This document shows, piece after piece, positions 39,152 to 50,325 of a stretch of DNA of 64,000 bases (position 1 is its first letter; every line of letters begins with the position of its first letter). The notes beneath the pieces are model-generated. The model was given only the letters and a program-made list of their open reading frames with translations. It ran no database searches and was not told the DNA's origin. Position numbers and translations under genes: made by a program. Source of the stretch: Prorocentrum cordatum. Lineage: Eukaryota > Sar > Dinophyceae > Prorocentrales > Prorocentraceae. The stretch is from the NCBI GenBank assembly GCA_963575745.1, contig CAUYUJ010009458.1, positions 64,001 to 128,000 of the forward strand, read 5' to 3'.

Positions 39152-42100
39152 TATAGAAGATGAGGTGGAATACCCTGACCATGGGGTAGATCCACGCGTG
39201 GTAGTTACGCAGCAACACGAACTCTGCGCCGCACGGGAGGCGGTGCAGGGTCATGAAGTCGTCCTTCCAGTCCGCTGCCAATGATGCCGATTCCCATCTC
39301 ACAGATGGCCCTCAGCATGGTAGCCCTTCTGACATTTGATGCAGGGTCTGCCGCATACGTTATCCACCCACTCTTGGCTGAGACCCGCGGGAGGCTGGTC
39401 CAGAAAGTAGGCGGCAAAACAAACTTTGATGATAGATCAGCTCGAAGCCCATCCCAATGTGGGCACTCCACGACCTGATGTCGGATGGATGGCCACAAAT
39501 GGCCGCAGTGTGGGCAAGGTAGCCCTGTCTGTCGACGTGTCTCCGATGAAGCAGCCCCTGAACGGAACACGGAGAGGCTGAACTTCTCGGCAATACTCAA
39601 GGAATGAAACCACTTTGTGAAAACTTTGTTGCTGCAGGCGTCGACGTCCACCGACTCGACCTCCTCTGAGTCTTTCCTGCGGGGCTCCACGATTTGAAGG
39701 CACCTGATCCTTGCGATGACTCGAAGGACGTGTTGTGCACGCTTGGAGTGTGTCCAAAATCTGAGCTGAGCGTCCGCCAAACCTTCCACAATCTGCAATA
39801 CTCTGAAGTCGTCCATAGAAGAGACTTCCAGTAAAACACCCCTTTCTTCTGAAAATCGTATATACTCCAATCCCAACGTTCGGGCGTGTACTTGGATCGA
39901 GTTCTCTAGGAAAGATGACCAAATCAACTTTTCGTCATGTAAACGTCTGAAGGCGAAGAGGCTGCAAGAGTAGACGGGGTGGAGCATGATGTTCTGGCAC
40001 CACCATCTGCCCAGGCACCACCATGTGTTCTGGGTGCGCCACACTGCTCTCGCCAAAAGCTTTGCCGTCGCTGTCGGTGGGGGTGTCACGATAGGGGCTC
40101 CCCACGCCCATAGAGGTCTTAGGTATGTATAGGCCAGTCGCAATCTCACCATGCAAGATCCAGGAACAGACTGAAGAATAGAAATCCCAGTGTGAAGTTT
40201 AGCCCATTTGTCTTTTGGTATGATGGCCCATGTCACGTCGGTAGGACAAGCAAGGAGACCGAGGTGTTCGATCTGCTGCGGCTCCGCGTCCATGGTGGAC
40301 CATATCTGCGTTTTCTTGTTGTTCGCTTTGAAACCCACGTCACTGTCGAAGGTAGATGTTTCAGCCATGTCGTCCAGCAGCCCCTGCGGGCTATCTCCAA
40401 CAATATAGCGGTCATCCATAAAGCATCCCGAGGGGCCCGACGTGATCCAAGGAACAAGGGTACTGATCATGGTCCCAGGTGCTGTGCTGTCTCCTTGTGG
40501 CAAGCCTCGGTCTGCGTATATTGCCCTCTCTGCCAGTTCTCCGTTGAGGCTGCACCAGCGAGGGCCTTTCCATGCCGATTTGCATACATATCGTACTGCC
40601 AGAGGGTAACGTGAACGCTCCATTGCAGCACTCGCAATTTCATGAAGGATATTATCATAAGCACGGCTGAGATCCAATTCGCATCCGTCCGAGCTCAATT
40701 CGCAATGTCGCAACCACTGGCTGATCGCGTGGGTGACTGATACGTGCTTTCGATTAGCCCATTGGCCCTCTGGAGGCTCAGGAGCTGCAAATGCCAATGC
40801 TCTGAGCCAAATACGTAGCAACACGCTGCCCACGCTGATAGGCCTCGTGTCATCCTCTCCCTTGGGCATACCTGCCACTCTCCAGGCGAATACCAGATCG
40901 TGGAGTTCTCCTGGTGGACAGCCCTCATGTTCAATGCAATACCTGGAAGTATCACACCACAGCGTGTAGAGTTCTGCGATGATCTCGGGATACAGGTCCG
41001 CCAGGATACGAATCTCTCTAAAGGACCACCCATCCAATCCAGCACAACCCTTTGAACTTCTCAACGCTTCATCAAACTGTTCCTTCGTTGGCAGCCACAT
41101 CTCATGTAAAGTCGACTTCGGGAACTCAACTTGATCAGCACGATGTTGCCAGGCTCGAAGGTGTGCTTGTTTGTCAACATTCCCAGGCTTCCACTGTGCT
41201 TCCCACTCCTCGGCGAACTGCGAGACGTGGCAAGATGATGCCGGGGGTGCTTGCTTGAACATAGGCGTGGCCACCTTATACACCTCTGTGGACCACGCTG
41301 CAAATTTTTCTTTCCAGGATCTCTGGGCTTCACGTTGCAATTTAATATTCTCCGCTGATATGGCTGCCGTCAGCCACTGGAGACAATCCGCATAACAAGG
41401 AATACCTTCCGCTTTCATGTTGACAATACCCTCGAAGGCCGCTCTGGCAATATCCATGAAGTGTCGTGGAGAGACCTCAGCCATCGCTGGAGTTCCCTGC
41501 CTGAGCGCCTCCGAGAAGCGACGATGGAGGCGGAGAAGACGCCTGTGTGCAATACTTTGTTCTGGTCGAAACCGAGGTCCATGTGCCGCTGGCCTCTGCG
41601 TGGGTTGGGAGCCCTTGCTCCTCTCAGGTAGGCGGTCAATCTCTACCAGCTTTTTGTCCACTGCGATGTTGAGTGCTGCCTCTGCTCGCTCGTGCCAGTA
41701 GCGCCATCTCGTGGCCAGCGGGACATCCGTGTCGTCATTGAGATCCAGGTCGATGGCCCCACTAATATGGGGAGCCGCGCACACTGCATCTAGCGATTCC
41801 TTCAAGAGGCTCTTGTACTCGGCCGTAACCGTCCTGGTGTTGACCACCGGTAGAAAGGAAGCCGTGTGGTGTAGTCGGTACCGTGGGATAGTAACGTATG
41901 GTATCTCCAACTGGTACTTGACCATTGCGTGGTGGGGGACCCCTGGCAAGAGCTTGGCGCCCAGGTACTTTGGTGGGGCATCCTGCGGGTTTCCCCAAGA
42001 TAACGCCCTTGTCGGAGCTGTACCGATCGCTGTGGTCACCTGAGTAGATTGGTCATGCGATACGTCCAGCTGCCATCCGATGTCTAATAAAGTATTATCT

Positions 42101-42380
42101 GAATTTTTCCAATTGAGGTCCCCTATGATGTAGAGGGGATGGCCCAGATGGCCCAGTGATTTGGCATAATCCAGAGCTGACGAAAACCATGATCGATCGT
42201 ACCACTGTGGTCCATACATGCTCAAGATTGTCGCTTTGGTAGTTCTGATCCCAACCATCCGATGGTCGAGCTTGTCGTCCCTGATGACGCTGATCTTTCC
42301 CATGGCCCGTCGCCACAAGATCGCACAGCCGCCCTGTGTCGTTGCTACTCTCGCCCCAGGAGGAGGGGGCTTCGAGCATG
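39152..42380 (-). mobile_element. 5'-truncated LINE retrotransposon insertion
   Basis: A 3.23-kb element lies between the two 15-bp duplications. Its 5' end (high coordinate) lacks the first part of the endonuclease, a usual sign of incomplete reverse transcription. Its 3' end (low coordinate) has a short untranslated tail of about 53 bp after the stop, and I see no poly-A. The perfect duplication and the open frame suggest a comparatively recent insertion. It is antisense to the gene it interrupts. Confidence 0.85.
39205..42380 (-). CDS. LINE endonuclease-reverse transcriptase polyprotein
   Basis: One uninterrupted minus frame of 1172 codons starts formally at 42723. Its first ~114 codons are antisense host-gene sequence, so the element-derived protein is about 1058 residues. 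In formal numbering: endonuclease/exonuclease/phosphatase-like part at ~128-275, with GGCAIL (131-136), GDLN (201-204) and PHHAMV (263-268), where active enzymes usually have an SDH-type motif. The N-terminal endonuclease motifs are missing. Reverse transcriptase: GLDGWSF (562-568), RPIS (627-630), ELDLSRAYDN (682-691, catalytic Asp), GLPQGD (740-745), FMDD (768-771, catalytic Asp pair), NNKKTQ and HLGL (820-823). C-terminal C-x2-C-x8-H-x4-C zinc knuckle at 1070-1087. No RNase H domain is evident. All key RT residues are present, but the endonuclease is incomplete, so autonomous activity is unlikely. Confidence 0.85.
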
Positions 42381-42395
42381 CTACGTTGAGGAGCG
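42381..42395. repeat. Target-site duplication, right copy
   Basis: Identical to 39137-39151. Read on the plus strand, the duplicated bases encode YVEER in both flanks, and the right flank continues YVEERIRSSALRACDDHLH without a stop. Confidence 0.85.
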
Positions 42396-43610
42396 CATCA
42401 GGTCGAGCGCCCTGAGGGCATGCGACGACCACCTCCATCGGTACATCTACCCGCCCGCCAACCCCGCCTGCGTTGCTGAGCTGGTGGGCGACGGCCGCGA
42501 GAAGGCGCTGGTGCGTTGCAGCGGCGGCCGCGGCCAGCCCGGTGGGAAAGTGCTGAAGAGGCCCTCGGCTGTTCTCGAGTTTGCAAAGAAGGCCATAATG
42601 AAAAAGCCCGCTGCCGCGAAGACTCGCACCGAGCCTAAGCCCGTCGCTAAATAGGCCGCCGTGATCAGGAAGCCCGCGGCGACCAAGGCTTGCGCGAAGC
42701 GCAAAGTACCCGGGTCTCTGCACCGCAACAACGGGCGGCTTATGCTTCTGACCACGACTGGCCCCGTGGTGGCCGTGACCGAGCAGGCCGCGCCAGAGGG
42801 CAACGGCGCGGTCAAGTCAACCACCGCAAGGATCCCCCCGCAATATCCGAAGGTCAATTGTTTCATATGCGACGGGGCATGCTCGGCGATGCCTTCGGCG
42901 TTGCTGGGCGACCAGTTCGATCAAAACAACAGTTGAATCATCGACGAGCTGCGCGCCCAGAAGCACGTGACCACCTGCGCGCGCAACCCGCTGTACATCC
43001 ATCGCTTGAAGCTGCGCGTCAGCGGAGTCTGTGAAAGAAGCAAGAGCCACTGCCACCAGCGAGGGCGGGCGCCCACCCGCTTCTGCGGAGGCGGGCGGTC
43101 GCCGTCCCGAGCCCGTGGTGCCCCGTGCCGGGCGCGCTATCAGAAAGCACCCGGAACGGAGTGCCACCAGCTCGGGGGGGGGGGGGGGGGGCGCCGCCCA
43201 CCTCCGCAGAAGGGGGCCGGGTGCCCTCGCTTGCTGGTGGTAGTGGGTCTTTCCTCTCTCATGAGGAGTACATGCTCAGGTGGCAGAGCACTGCTTCTCT
43301 TGGTTTCGTGGCCACTCGCGCATCTTCAACGAGGTGTCGCCGAGCCGCCACCGCTTCTTCGTCCTGTGCTTCGCTGCCAAGCACAGCTCCATGTTGTCTG
43401 CTGGCGACGCTGACCACCTGGGGCCCCAGGCGGCAATTTCTAGCAATATGCATAAGAAGCCTAGTGGGCACTACCCGTACGCTGAAAGCGAGGACATCAC
43501 ACATGTGTCGGGGCAGGGCAAACACGCGCGCCGCCAGCTGCAGAGGCTTGACGCGATTCTTGCGCGAACAACTGCTCGCCGGCATAACTCGCAAACAAAT
43601 AAGTTCATGC
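42382..43610 (+). pseudogene. Broken host gene, 3' portion
   Basis: The plus frame resumes with IRSSALRACDDHLHRYIYPP and a Lys/Pro/Ala-rich basic tract (KKPAAAKTRTEPKPVAK), which dinoflagellate nuclear proteins often carry. A TAG at 42652-42654 is followed in the same frame by a second basic stretch, then CFICDGACS, and a TGA at 42934-42936. The frame then continues IIDELRAQKHVTTCARNPLY to about 43040. An inverted-repeat element occupies 43046-43249. Beyond it a different frame reads EHCFSWFRGHSRIFNEVSPS and HKKPSGHYPYAESEDI to about 43610. The protein is unrecognised. Stops, a frame change and two insertions argue for a pseudogene, though introns could explain part of it. Confidence 0.45.
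43046..43249. mobile_element. MITE-like element inside the host gene
   Basis: CCACTGCCACCAGCGAGGG on the left pairs with CTCGCTTGCTGGTGGTAGTGG on the right, then CGCTTCTGCGGAGGCGGGCGG with CGCCGCCCACCTCCGCAGAAG. Arms of about 45 bp enclose a G-rich middle. No second copy was noticed. It interrupts the second half of the broken gene. Confidence 0.7.
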
Positions 43611-43802
43611 GAGAGCGTTTGTATATCTGCTTATCGTTGTGCATCATGCATGTATGTCTTACTGTGTACACATGTACGTGTACGTTAATATGTATATGCG
43701 CATATTCATGGACGTCTGCGCTGGCAATATCCACATGCAACGCCGCACCGGGCCCGGGGGGCCCGGGGCCGCAGCCCCGACCACAAATGGGGGGGCGTCG
43801 GG

Positions 43803-45095
43803 CCCAGCCCGCTCCCTGGCGGGCCCCGGGTCGGCCCCCGGAGCGCCCAGACGGCCGTCCAGGCGGCCCCAGGCCGCCCAGAGCCACCCTGAAGACAACC
43901 TCCAGCGGTCTCCAGCGGCTCAAGAGGCGTTTCGGACCGCCCCAGACGCCTCCAAGACGCTCGTCGATCCCTCCAAGAGATCCCCCCAGACGGCCCCGGG
44001 AAGCAAAAATAGCCGCGTTCCTTTTGTAAAGCGTACATTTTTTTACAATGTTTGACAGTTTGGCCTTCGCACCGTCCTTTACGACCTCAGACTCTCCCTA
44101 CGCCGCCCCAAGACGGCCCACGAAACCCACAAGAGAGCCCCAAGGCGGCCCCAGAGGGGCCCTGGACAGCCCAAGAGGCGCCCAGGACGGTCCAAACGCG
44201 TCCCCGAAGGGCCCCAAGAGGGGCCCAAGTCGGGAAACCGAGCTGAATCTTCCAGCCCCCCGCCCCACCCCAGGAGGCTCCCAAGAGGCTTAAGAGACCC
44301 CCAAGAGGCCCGAAGAGGCCCCCAAAACGCCCGCGGCAGGCCCCAAAGGGCCTCCAGGATCCCCCAAGAGGCCTCCAAGAGGCCCCCCGAGGTTCCCAGG
44401 AAACCCCCAGGAGACCCCCAAGAGGGCCCCAACGGGCTTTTGAGAGGCTTCCCCAGCCCGCTCCCCGGCGGGCTTAGGTCGGCCCCCGCAGCGCCCAGAC
44501 GGCCGTCCAGGCGGCCCCAGGCCGCCCAGAGCCACCCTGAAGACAACCTCCAGCGGTTTCCGGCGGCTCAAGAGGCGTCTCGAACCGCCCCAGACCGCCC
44601 CAGACGCTTCCAAAACGCTCGAAGACCCCTCCAGGAGATCCCCCCAGACGGCCCCGTGAAGCAAAATAGCCCCGCTCCCTTCGTAAAGCGTACATCTTAA
44701 CCATATTCGATGTTTTGCCTTCGCACCGTCCTTTACGACCTCCGACTCTCCATAGACCGCCCCAAGACGGCCCACGAAGCCCACAAGAGAGCCCCAAGGC
44801 GGCCCCAGAGGGGCCCTGGACAGTCCAAGAGGCGCCCAGGACGGCCCAAACGCGTCCCCGAAGGGCCCCAAGAGGGGCCCAAGACGGGAACCTTCCAGCC
44901 CCCCCCGCCCCAGGAGGCTCCCAAGAGGCCCCTAAGAGACTCAAGAGGCCCACAGAGGCCCCCAAGACGCCCGCGGCAGGCCCCCAAGGGCCTCCAGAGG
45001 CCCCCCCAAGAGGCGTCCAAGAGGTCCCCCCGAGTTTCCCAGGAAGCCCCCAGGAGACCCCCAAGAGGGCCCCAACGGGCTTCCGAGAGGCTTCC
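43803..45095. repeat. ~650-bp tandem duplication of a 9-bp-period array
   Basis: Two copies start CCCAGCCCGCTCC at about 43803 and 44452. Each runs through GCCCAGACGGCCGTCCAGG, GAAGACAACCTCCAGCGG, an AT-rich core with GTAAAGCGTACAT, and GCCTTCGCACCGTCC with TTTACGACCTC, then CCCAAGAGGCCCC-type repeats. Similarity is high throughout. This is the same style of array as 31340-32395 but in reverse orientation. Another relative with the GCGTACA core is at 61850-62200. Confidence 0.8.
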
Positions 45096-46210
45096 CCAGA
45101 AACCTTCATGTGCGTCTACATGCGCCCTCCGGTCCAAAAACCTGAGACCGTTCCTGGGACGCCGCCTGATTGGCACAGGTTTTCTTTGTCTCTGTCAATG
45201 GGTGGAGCGGCAGCGACCCTTGTCGCTGGGCCCGGGGGAGCAGGCCCGGGGCCCGAAAATTTGGCGAGAAGGGCTTGCACGAACAGATTTTTAGAGACCA
45301 CCTGCCCGTGGAACTGGCGGCGCCTGGCGGCGGCAGCGTCGGCGCTTACTTTTCCTACCCACGTACCTTTCTCTTCGGGGCCAGGGCCGCTGTTGGGGGC
45401 CGCCAAACAGGTCCCAGGACGATCAGACAGCCGTCCCGACGGACCAAGATTGCCCCGAGCTGCCCTGAAGACGACTTCCAGAGGTTCCAGACGGCCCAAG
45501 AAGGTCCAAACAGCAGCCCGACGAGTGCTCCGAGAGGCCAAAGTTAGATATTTCCCTTTAGTTTTTTGACGGATTTCGGGCTGCCAACGCTCCCAGACGG
45601 GTCAAGAGGTTCCCCAGACCGCCGTCAAGGCGGCTCTAGAGGGGAGGCGTCCACGACGATCCAAGACCAATCCAAGAGGACCCGCAAGAGTGCACCATCC
45701 CCTCAGGAAATCTTGCACTTTTTAGTATATTCGCTTTTTTGTTTTAGCACAGTCAAAGACAACCCTAGAGGTCTCCAAAAACGCCGACCGACTGCCCATG
45801 AGGCTCTCAAGAGTGTCCCTAGACGGCTCAAGAGGGCCCCAAGATGGACCAAGAAAGCACAAGAGGGCCCCAGGATGGAGGGGTAATACGAGCTGCTATT
45901 TGGAACCCTCTGCCCAAAAATGACACCCGAGGCCGCCTACAGGTGCCCAACAGGGCAGGCCGAAAGAGGCCCCTGGGAGGCCCAAAAGAAAACACAAAGA
46001 GGCCCCCAAGAGACCCCAGGAGGACTCCGGGAAGCCTCCAGGAGACTCCGAAGAGGCTCCAACTGGGCCCCGAGAGACTTCGAAAGAGACCTGGGCCCCA
46101 AGATGCCCCAACATGGTTGGTATGCTATCACAGCGTGAGGAGACAACACGAAAACGGTATGGGCACGTCCCAGCAGGACCCGAGACGGCTCAAGAGAGTT
46201 CCTGTTTATT
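45096..46210. other. Degraded continuation of the 9-bp arrays
   Basis: Patches of CCCAAGAGG and AAGAGGGCCCC persist at 45430-45680 and 45770-46100. Between them are non-repetitive islands (45110-45400, 45705-45765). No gene-like frame is supported. Confidence 0.45.
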
Positions 46211-46214
46211 ACAT

Positions 46215-46610
46215 ATGTTTTTCTGCCTCCTGTCTGTCTTTCCTCGTCCCTCCTGCACGTGCCCCGCCAGCCGGCGTGACAGCGCGTGCATGCCGTTTCA
46301 AGGCGGCGTTCTTTCCGTGCTCCGGTACCGCTCCTTCGTCCTGCACATGCTCCGCCAGTTGGCGTGTCAGCGTGTGCATTTTATAGCACGGCAGTGTTCC
46401 TCCTTCGTCCATCTTTCTTCGATCTTCCTGCAAGTGCTCCACCACCCAGCGTGACAGCGCGTGCATTATGTGTTAAGGCAGTTTGTTCTCCGTCCTCTGG
46501 GTTTCTTCTGCACGTGCTCCGCCAGCTGGCGTGGCAGCGCGTGCATTCTATTTCAGGGCAGTTTTCGCCCCGTCCTTCGTCATTCCTTGTCCCTCCCGCA
46601 CATGTTCGGC
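46215..46610 (+). repeat. ~85-bp tandem repeat array
   Basis: Four units carry TTCCTCGTCC-type sequence, CCTGCACGTGCTCCGCCAG and GGCGTGACAGCGCGTGCAT, with GCGTGCAT at about 46283, 46373, 46460 and 46538. The spacing is 78-90 bp. Confidence 0.85.
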
Positions 46611-46934
46611 AAGGACCAGCAAACTACGGCCTCGACATTTCATCATAAAGCCAGTCAATGCCCCAAGCCTGTTCAGCGATCTCCTCGACGAACCCACAAG
46701 CCAAGACCTGCGCGTCGTGACAACGAAGAGGCAACCCTGGACGGCGCCATCGGGGCCACAAACACCTGCCCCCCCCACATGAGCGCCTGAAAAGCCCAAA
46801 AGCCAGCCCAAGGGAGCCCTGCGACATCCCATAACCGGCGCACGACGGACACAACTCTTCTCCGATTGCGAGTCGCTTGGAAACCCCGACCTCCGTTTCA
46901 TCACAGCGCCATGGGCTGGATTAGAACCTCAGCG

Positions 46935-46965
46935 CGCGCGAAGCGCGCGCGTGGTTATAGTGTAT
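46935..46965. repeat. CGCGCGC hairpin
   Basis: CGCGCGCGAAGCGCGCGCG is a perfect 8-bp stem with a 3-nt loop, followed by an AT-rich GTATGTGTATGTG stretch. It marks a sharp composition change at about 46960. Confidence 0.5.
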
Positions 46966-47212
46966 GTGTATGTGTGCACGCGTATATGTATTCATATGTG
47001 CAAATATAGAAATCAAACGAACCAAACTTCCGACGATATTTCGATAATCTCAAATACCATTTTGATATTGCCTGTGCGGCCGTGGGGACTCCCAGAAGAG
47101 CCTGGCCCCTGTTTTTCAGAATAAGGCTAGCCTTAGCAATACGTGTAGGGCTGGCGCCCTCAAGCCCCTGGTGCGCGCAGCCAATTCTTTCTCGGAGGAG
47201 GAACAGGAACGG

Positions 47213-47343
47213 ATACCGCTACCTTCGCTTCGCTTCCGCGATTTGGGGCCTCCTGGAAGGCTTTAATCGCCACCGCTGGAGTCGCATCGACATTCTGGTC
47301 TGAGCGCGCCCGGGGAGAGATCTGGGGAGTAGCGGTATCCGTA
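47213..47343. mobile_element. Small TIR element related to 3465-3585
   Basis: GGATACCGCTACC at the left and GGGAGTAGCGGTATCC at the right are inverted ends about 130 bp apart. The interior matches the block at 3465. Non-coding. Confidence 0.65.
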
Positions 47344-47437
47344 CTTCCTCTTGGTGTCCAATATTCGTTCCGCTTGGATCGGCGCGGGGGTTGCTGAGCG
47401 GGTTCGGCTGCGAAATACGAGTCTTGCACCCGCCGAT

Positions 47438-47522
47438 CGACGATTTGGACCACTCGATGGGCGGCGGAGTCAGGGTTCGGAGCTCGTCGAACCCTTGGCG
47501 AATCCGAACCCTACACCCGCCC
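47438..47522 (+). repeat. Dispersed repeat family T, copy 2
   Basis: GGCGGCGGAGTCAGGGTTCG, GAGCTCGTCGAACCC and TTGGCGAATCCGAACCCT match 31250-31335. Confidence 0.55.
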
Positions 47523-47584
47523 CCCATAGATTGTGAATGCCTGACCGCCGGTGCCGCCTACCTTGAGAGACATCGCGAACGACG

Positions 47585-47685
47585 AGGAGGGGGAAGAAGG
47601 AGGAGGAGAAGGAGCAGGAGGAGGCTGAGATAAGGAGGAGGGGGAGGCGGAAGAGGAGGAACATGAGGAGGAGGAGGAAAACTAA
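47585..47685. repeat. GGA trinucleotide tract
   Basis: AGGAGGAGAAGG-type simple sequence about 100 bp long. Confidence 0.85.
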
Positions 47686-47766
47686 TTTCCCCTGGGACCC
47701 CCCCCCAGGAAGGAAAACCGGAGGAGGACCGGCGTTGGAGGGGAGGGGATGGGGAGGAGGACTCCC

Positions 47767-47952
47767 AGTCGACTACACGTAAGAGTGACCTTTCGCCGGA
47801 GTGACCTTTGGTGCGGGCGCATCGGGCTTCCCCCGATCGCCGAGGCGATGCGATTTAAGCGGTCCGCGCACTTGGGTTTGGCTCCCTCGCGACCCCGAAA
47901 GCTGCGCACCAAAGGTCACTTTTACCCAGGGTCACTCTTACGCCTAGCCGAC
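47767..47952 (+). mobile_element. MITE family C, copy 2
   Basis: Same ends (GTCGACTACACGTAAGAGTG and CACTCTTACGCCTAGCCGAC) and the same second-step GAGTGACC blocks as 19447-19634. The middle differs mainly by small indels. Confidence 0.8.
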
Positions 47953-48835
47953 CCCAGGGACGGATGCGTATTTGACCCCCCCCCGTGGGACTCCTCCCCA
48001 CTTGGGGAGGAGGACCCGAGGAGGACCGGCGTGCCGCTGAAAGACCGGCGTGGCAGAGGAGGATCCCCACATTCGATGCGAATGTGATTCCCCCCCCCAG
48101 GGACCTTTCCCCCCCTTGCCGGGGAAGGGACAAAGGGAACGGGCTTCCTTTTGACGTAATGAGGACGTGGATGGGATGCCCTCAAGCTGCAAACCCGTTC
48201 CCCGAACGAGGAAGGGTGCTCTCTCTCTCTCTCTTTGTCTCCCCCGACGGCAGAGGAGGACGGGAAGGAGGGGGCGAAAGAAGGCCAAACGTCGACGGGA
48301 CCGGACAGACACCCCACACACGCCGACAGGGTCGGCGGACTGTGGACACTTGATGGTTGATGGGGGTTGGTTTGGGATGTCGCAACCTAGTCCCATTCAC
48401 ATGCTCGAGCGACGCAGAGAAAAAGGAGTCGTGGTCGAGGACATTCGCGGGTAAGTTGCCCGCGTCGGGTCCCGCGTGAGTGCCCTCTTTCCGTCCGGCG
48501 TGCTGCGCTTGCGGCCTGCGTAAGCCACCGCGTTAAGCCAGCGCGCTATATTGTGCAAGACCCGTTGCTTTTCGTTGCTCTCGTGGATCGGCGCGAAGGT
48601 TGCTTTTGGAACTGGGGGGATCCCAGTGGATGCCAAGATGGGCCGTATCTGGCCTGACCTGTCTTCAAAGTAGGTCGCAGGTGCGCAAACGGGCTTCTGG
48701 GCATTGGCGATCCGGCCCAGCAAGTGGGCGGAGCCCACGTAGCGGATTTTCAAGCCCTCTCAGTCAGCAAGCAGGGGGTGTTGCGCCAGTAAGCCAGCAG
48801 TGGGGCCTGAAAGAAGGCAGCTTGGAGCATGTTGG
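47953..48835. other. Unassigned stretch
   Basis: A (CT)n tract lies at 48210-48238 and G/C-rich runs occur at 48090-48130. Several frames are open on both strands, but none has a recognisable domain. No element ends were found. Confidence 0.35.
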
Positions 48836-48839
48836 ACGC

Positions 48840-49960
48840 CATTCGGGCTATCTCGACAATCTTGGAGATGATCTTGGGCGCTCAGAGGCCCTCCTGGAGC
48901 CAGCTGTGAGCACCTGGACGCTCCAAGTTGCCTCTTGGCGCTCTGTTGGGGCGCTCTTGGGGCCTTCTTGGGTCGGTCGTGGCCATCTTGGGTCTCTCTT
49001 GGGGCCTCGTGCGCAATACTGGAAACATGTTGAGGCTTCGAAGCCAATCGGAAGCGAAACGGCGTGCATGCAACATCGATTCAAGGTTTTCAAGAATTTA
49101 AGCATCTGGGGGGCGGTCTTAGGAGGTCCGGAGGCCACCTGGGGCCGTCCAGGCGTCATCGTCGGGCCTCTTGGAGGCATGTTGGTAGCCATCTTGCGGC
49201 CTTCTTGGATCGTCTTAGGGCCTTCATGGAGGAGATCGATCAACCAACGGGGGTTCCAATCAACATCGTCCCTCTAAAGCCCCGAAGTTCGCCTTTTTGA
49301 CGGATCCATCCTGGAGCGCTCTTGGGGCGATCTTGGGCGCTCTCGGAGCCGTATTTGGAGATCTCCTCGGCCTCTTTTGGGGCTGTCTTTGGCTGTGTCG
49401 GAGCCCTCTTGGGCCCTCGGAAGGTCATCGTAAGCAAAAAGGGGGGAACACAACAGACATCAGTGCTCTTTAGGTTCTTGAGAGAGGATGTTGGCATCTT
49501 GGCGGCTTCTTCGGAGGGCTCCGTGGCCACCTGGGGCGGCCTCGAAGAAGCTTACAGCATCTTGGAAACCATGTGGAGCCATTGTAAGACAACTCGAGCC
49601 ACCTCGGAGATCGTCGCGGGTCCTCGATGCCCTTTTGGAGCCATCTTGGGCCATCTTGGACGCTCTGATCGGTCGCGGGGCGCCCCACCTCAGGCCCAGG
49701 GGGAGGGGTCATGGGGACGGGCATATCCTTCCCCGCAGGGTTTTGAAAGCCACCTTCGCCCAGAGGGCTGGTGGGACTTTTCTAAGGGGCAGTCGGTGAT
49801 CGATGATACCGTAGGCCGTCTTGCAGATCCTCTCAGAGCGCTATTCTTGGTGGCCTCTTTGGGTAACCTTCGGCCATCTTGGGCGTCTGGGAGCGTTCTT
49901 GGGTCGTCTTGGAGGCCTCTTGGACCCTCTTGGCCCGTTATGGGCCCCGCCGCCTTGAGG
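48840..49960. repeat. Degenerate 9-bp array (CTTGGGGCC type)
   Basis: Drifting units such as ATCTTGGGC and GCCTCTTGG fill 1.1 kb, with AT-richer islands at 49020-49110 and 49255-49300. At 49425-49480 lies an AAGCAAAAAGGGGGGAACAC segment reminiscent of the core of element R. Frames here are periodicity artefacts. Confidence 0.7.
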
Positions 49961-50135
49961 CTGCCCCCCCCCCCCGCCGAAGGCAGCCGCGAAACAGCCC
50001 TTCTCAAGAAATACCCCCTAACGCCAGGGCGCCAGCATCACTCACGTGTCGTCGGTAGTTGGTTGTCGTGATTGTTCGTCGTTCGTCGAGGTCGTTGCTC
50101 AAACGATGAATCAGTGGGATTACCTTTGGACGGTC

Positions 50136-50263
50136 AACGCGAATCTCTTGGATCTGAGGTGGGCCCCCTCCACGGCACCTCCAGCGACGCTCGTGGCGCG
50201 CTCCGCGCACCAAGGACTGGCGTCCGGCGCAGATACAGGAAATCCGCGCGGACCGTCGAAACA
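50136..50263. mobile_element. MITE family O, copy 2
   Basis: CGGTCAACGCGAATCTC with TTGGATCTGAGGTGGGCC at the left is the inverted partner of GCGCAGATACAGGAAATCC with GCGCGGACCG at the right. The core GTGGCGCGCTCCGCGCAC matches the family. Confidence 0.6.
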
Positions 50264-50325
50264 TTCATGTTGATGCGGTGTTTCGTCCACCCCTCCCCCT
50301 AATTATTCCCCACCTTGCACCCTAA

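Noticed and set aside
42262-42723. First ~114 codons of the LINE frame as a novel N-terminal domain
   Set aside because: They lie outside the target-site duplication and are the antisense of the Lys/Pro/Ala-rich host-gene segment.
46960-47050. Possible tRNA or small RNA gene in the AT-rich patch
   Set aside because: No cloverleaf, A/B box pair or terminator could be made out. I found no convincing tRNA, rRNA or snRNA anywhere in the window.
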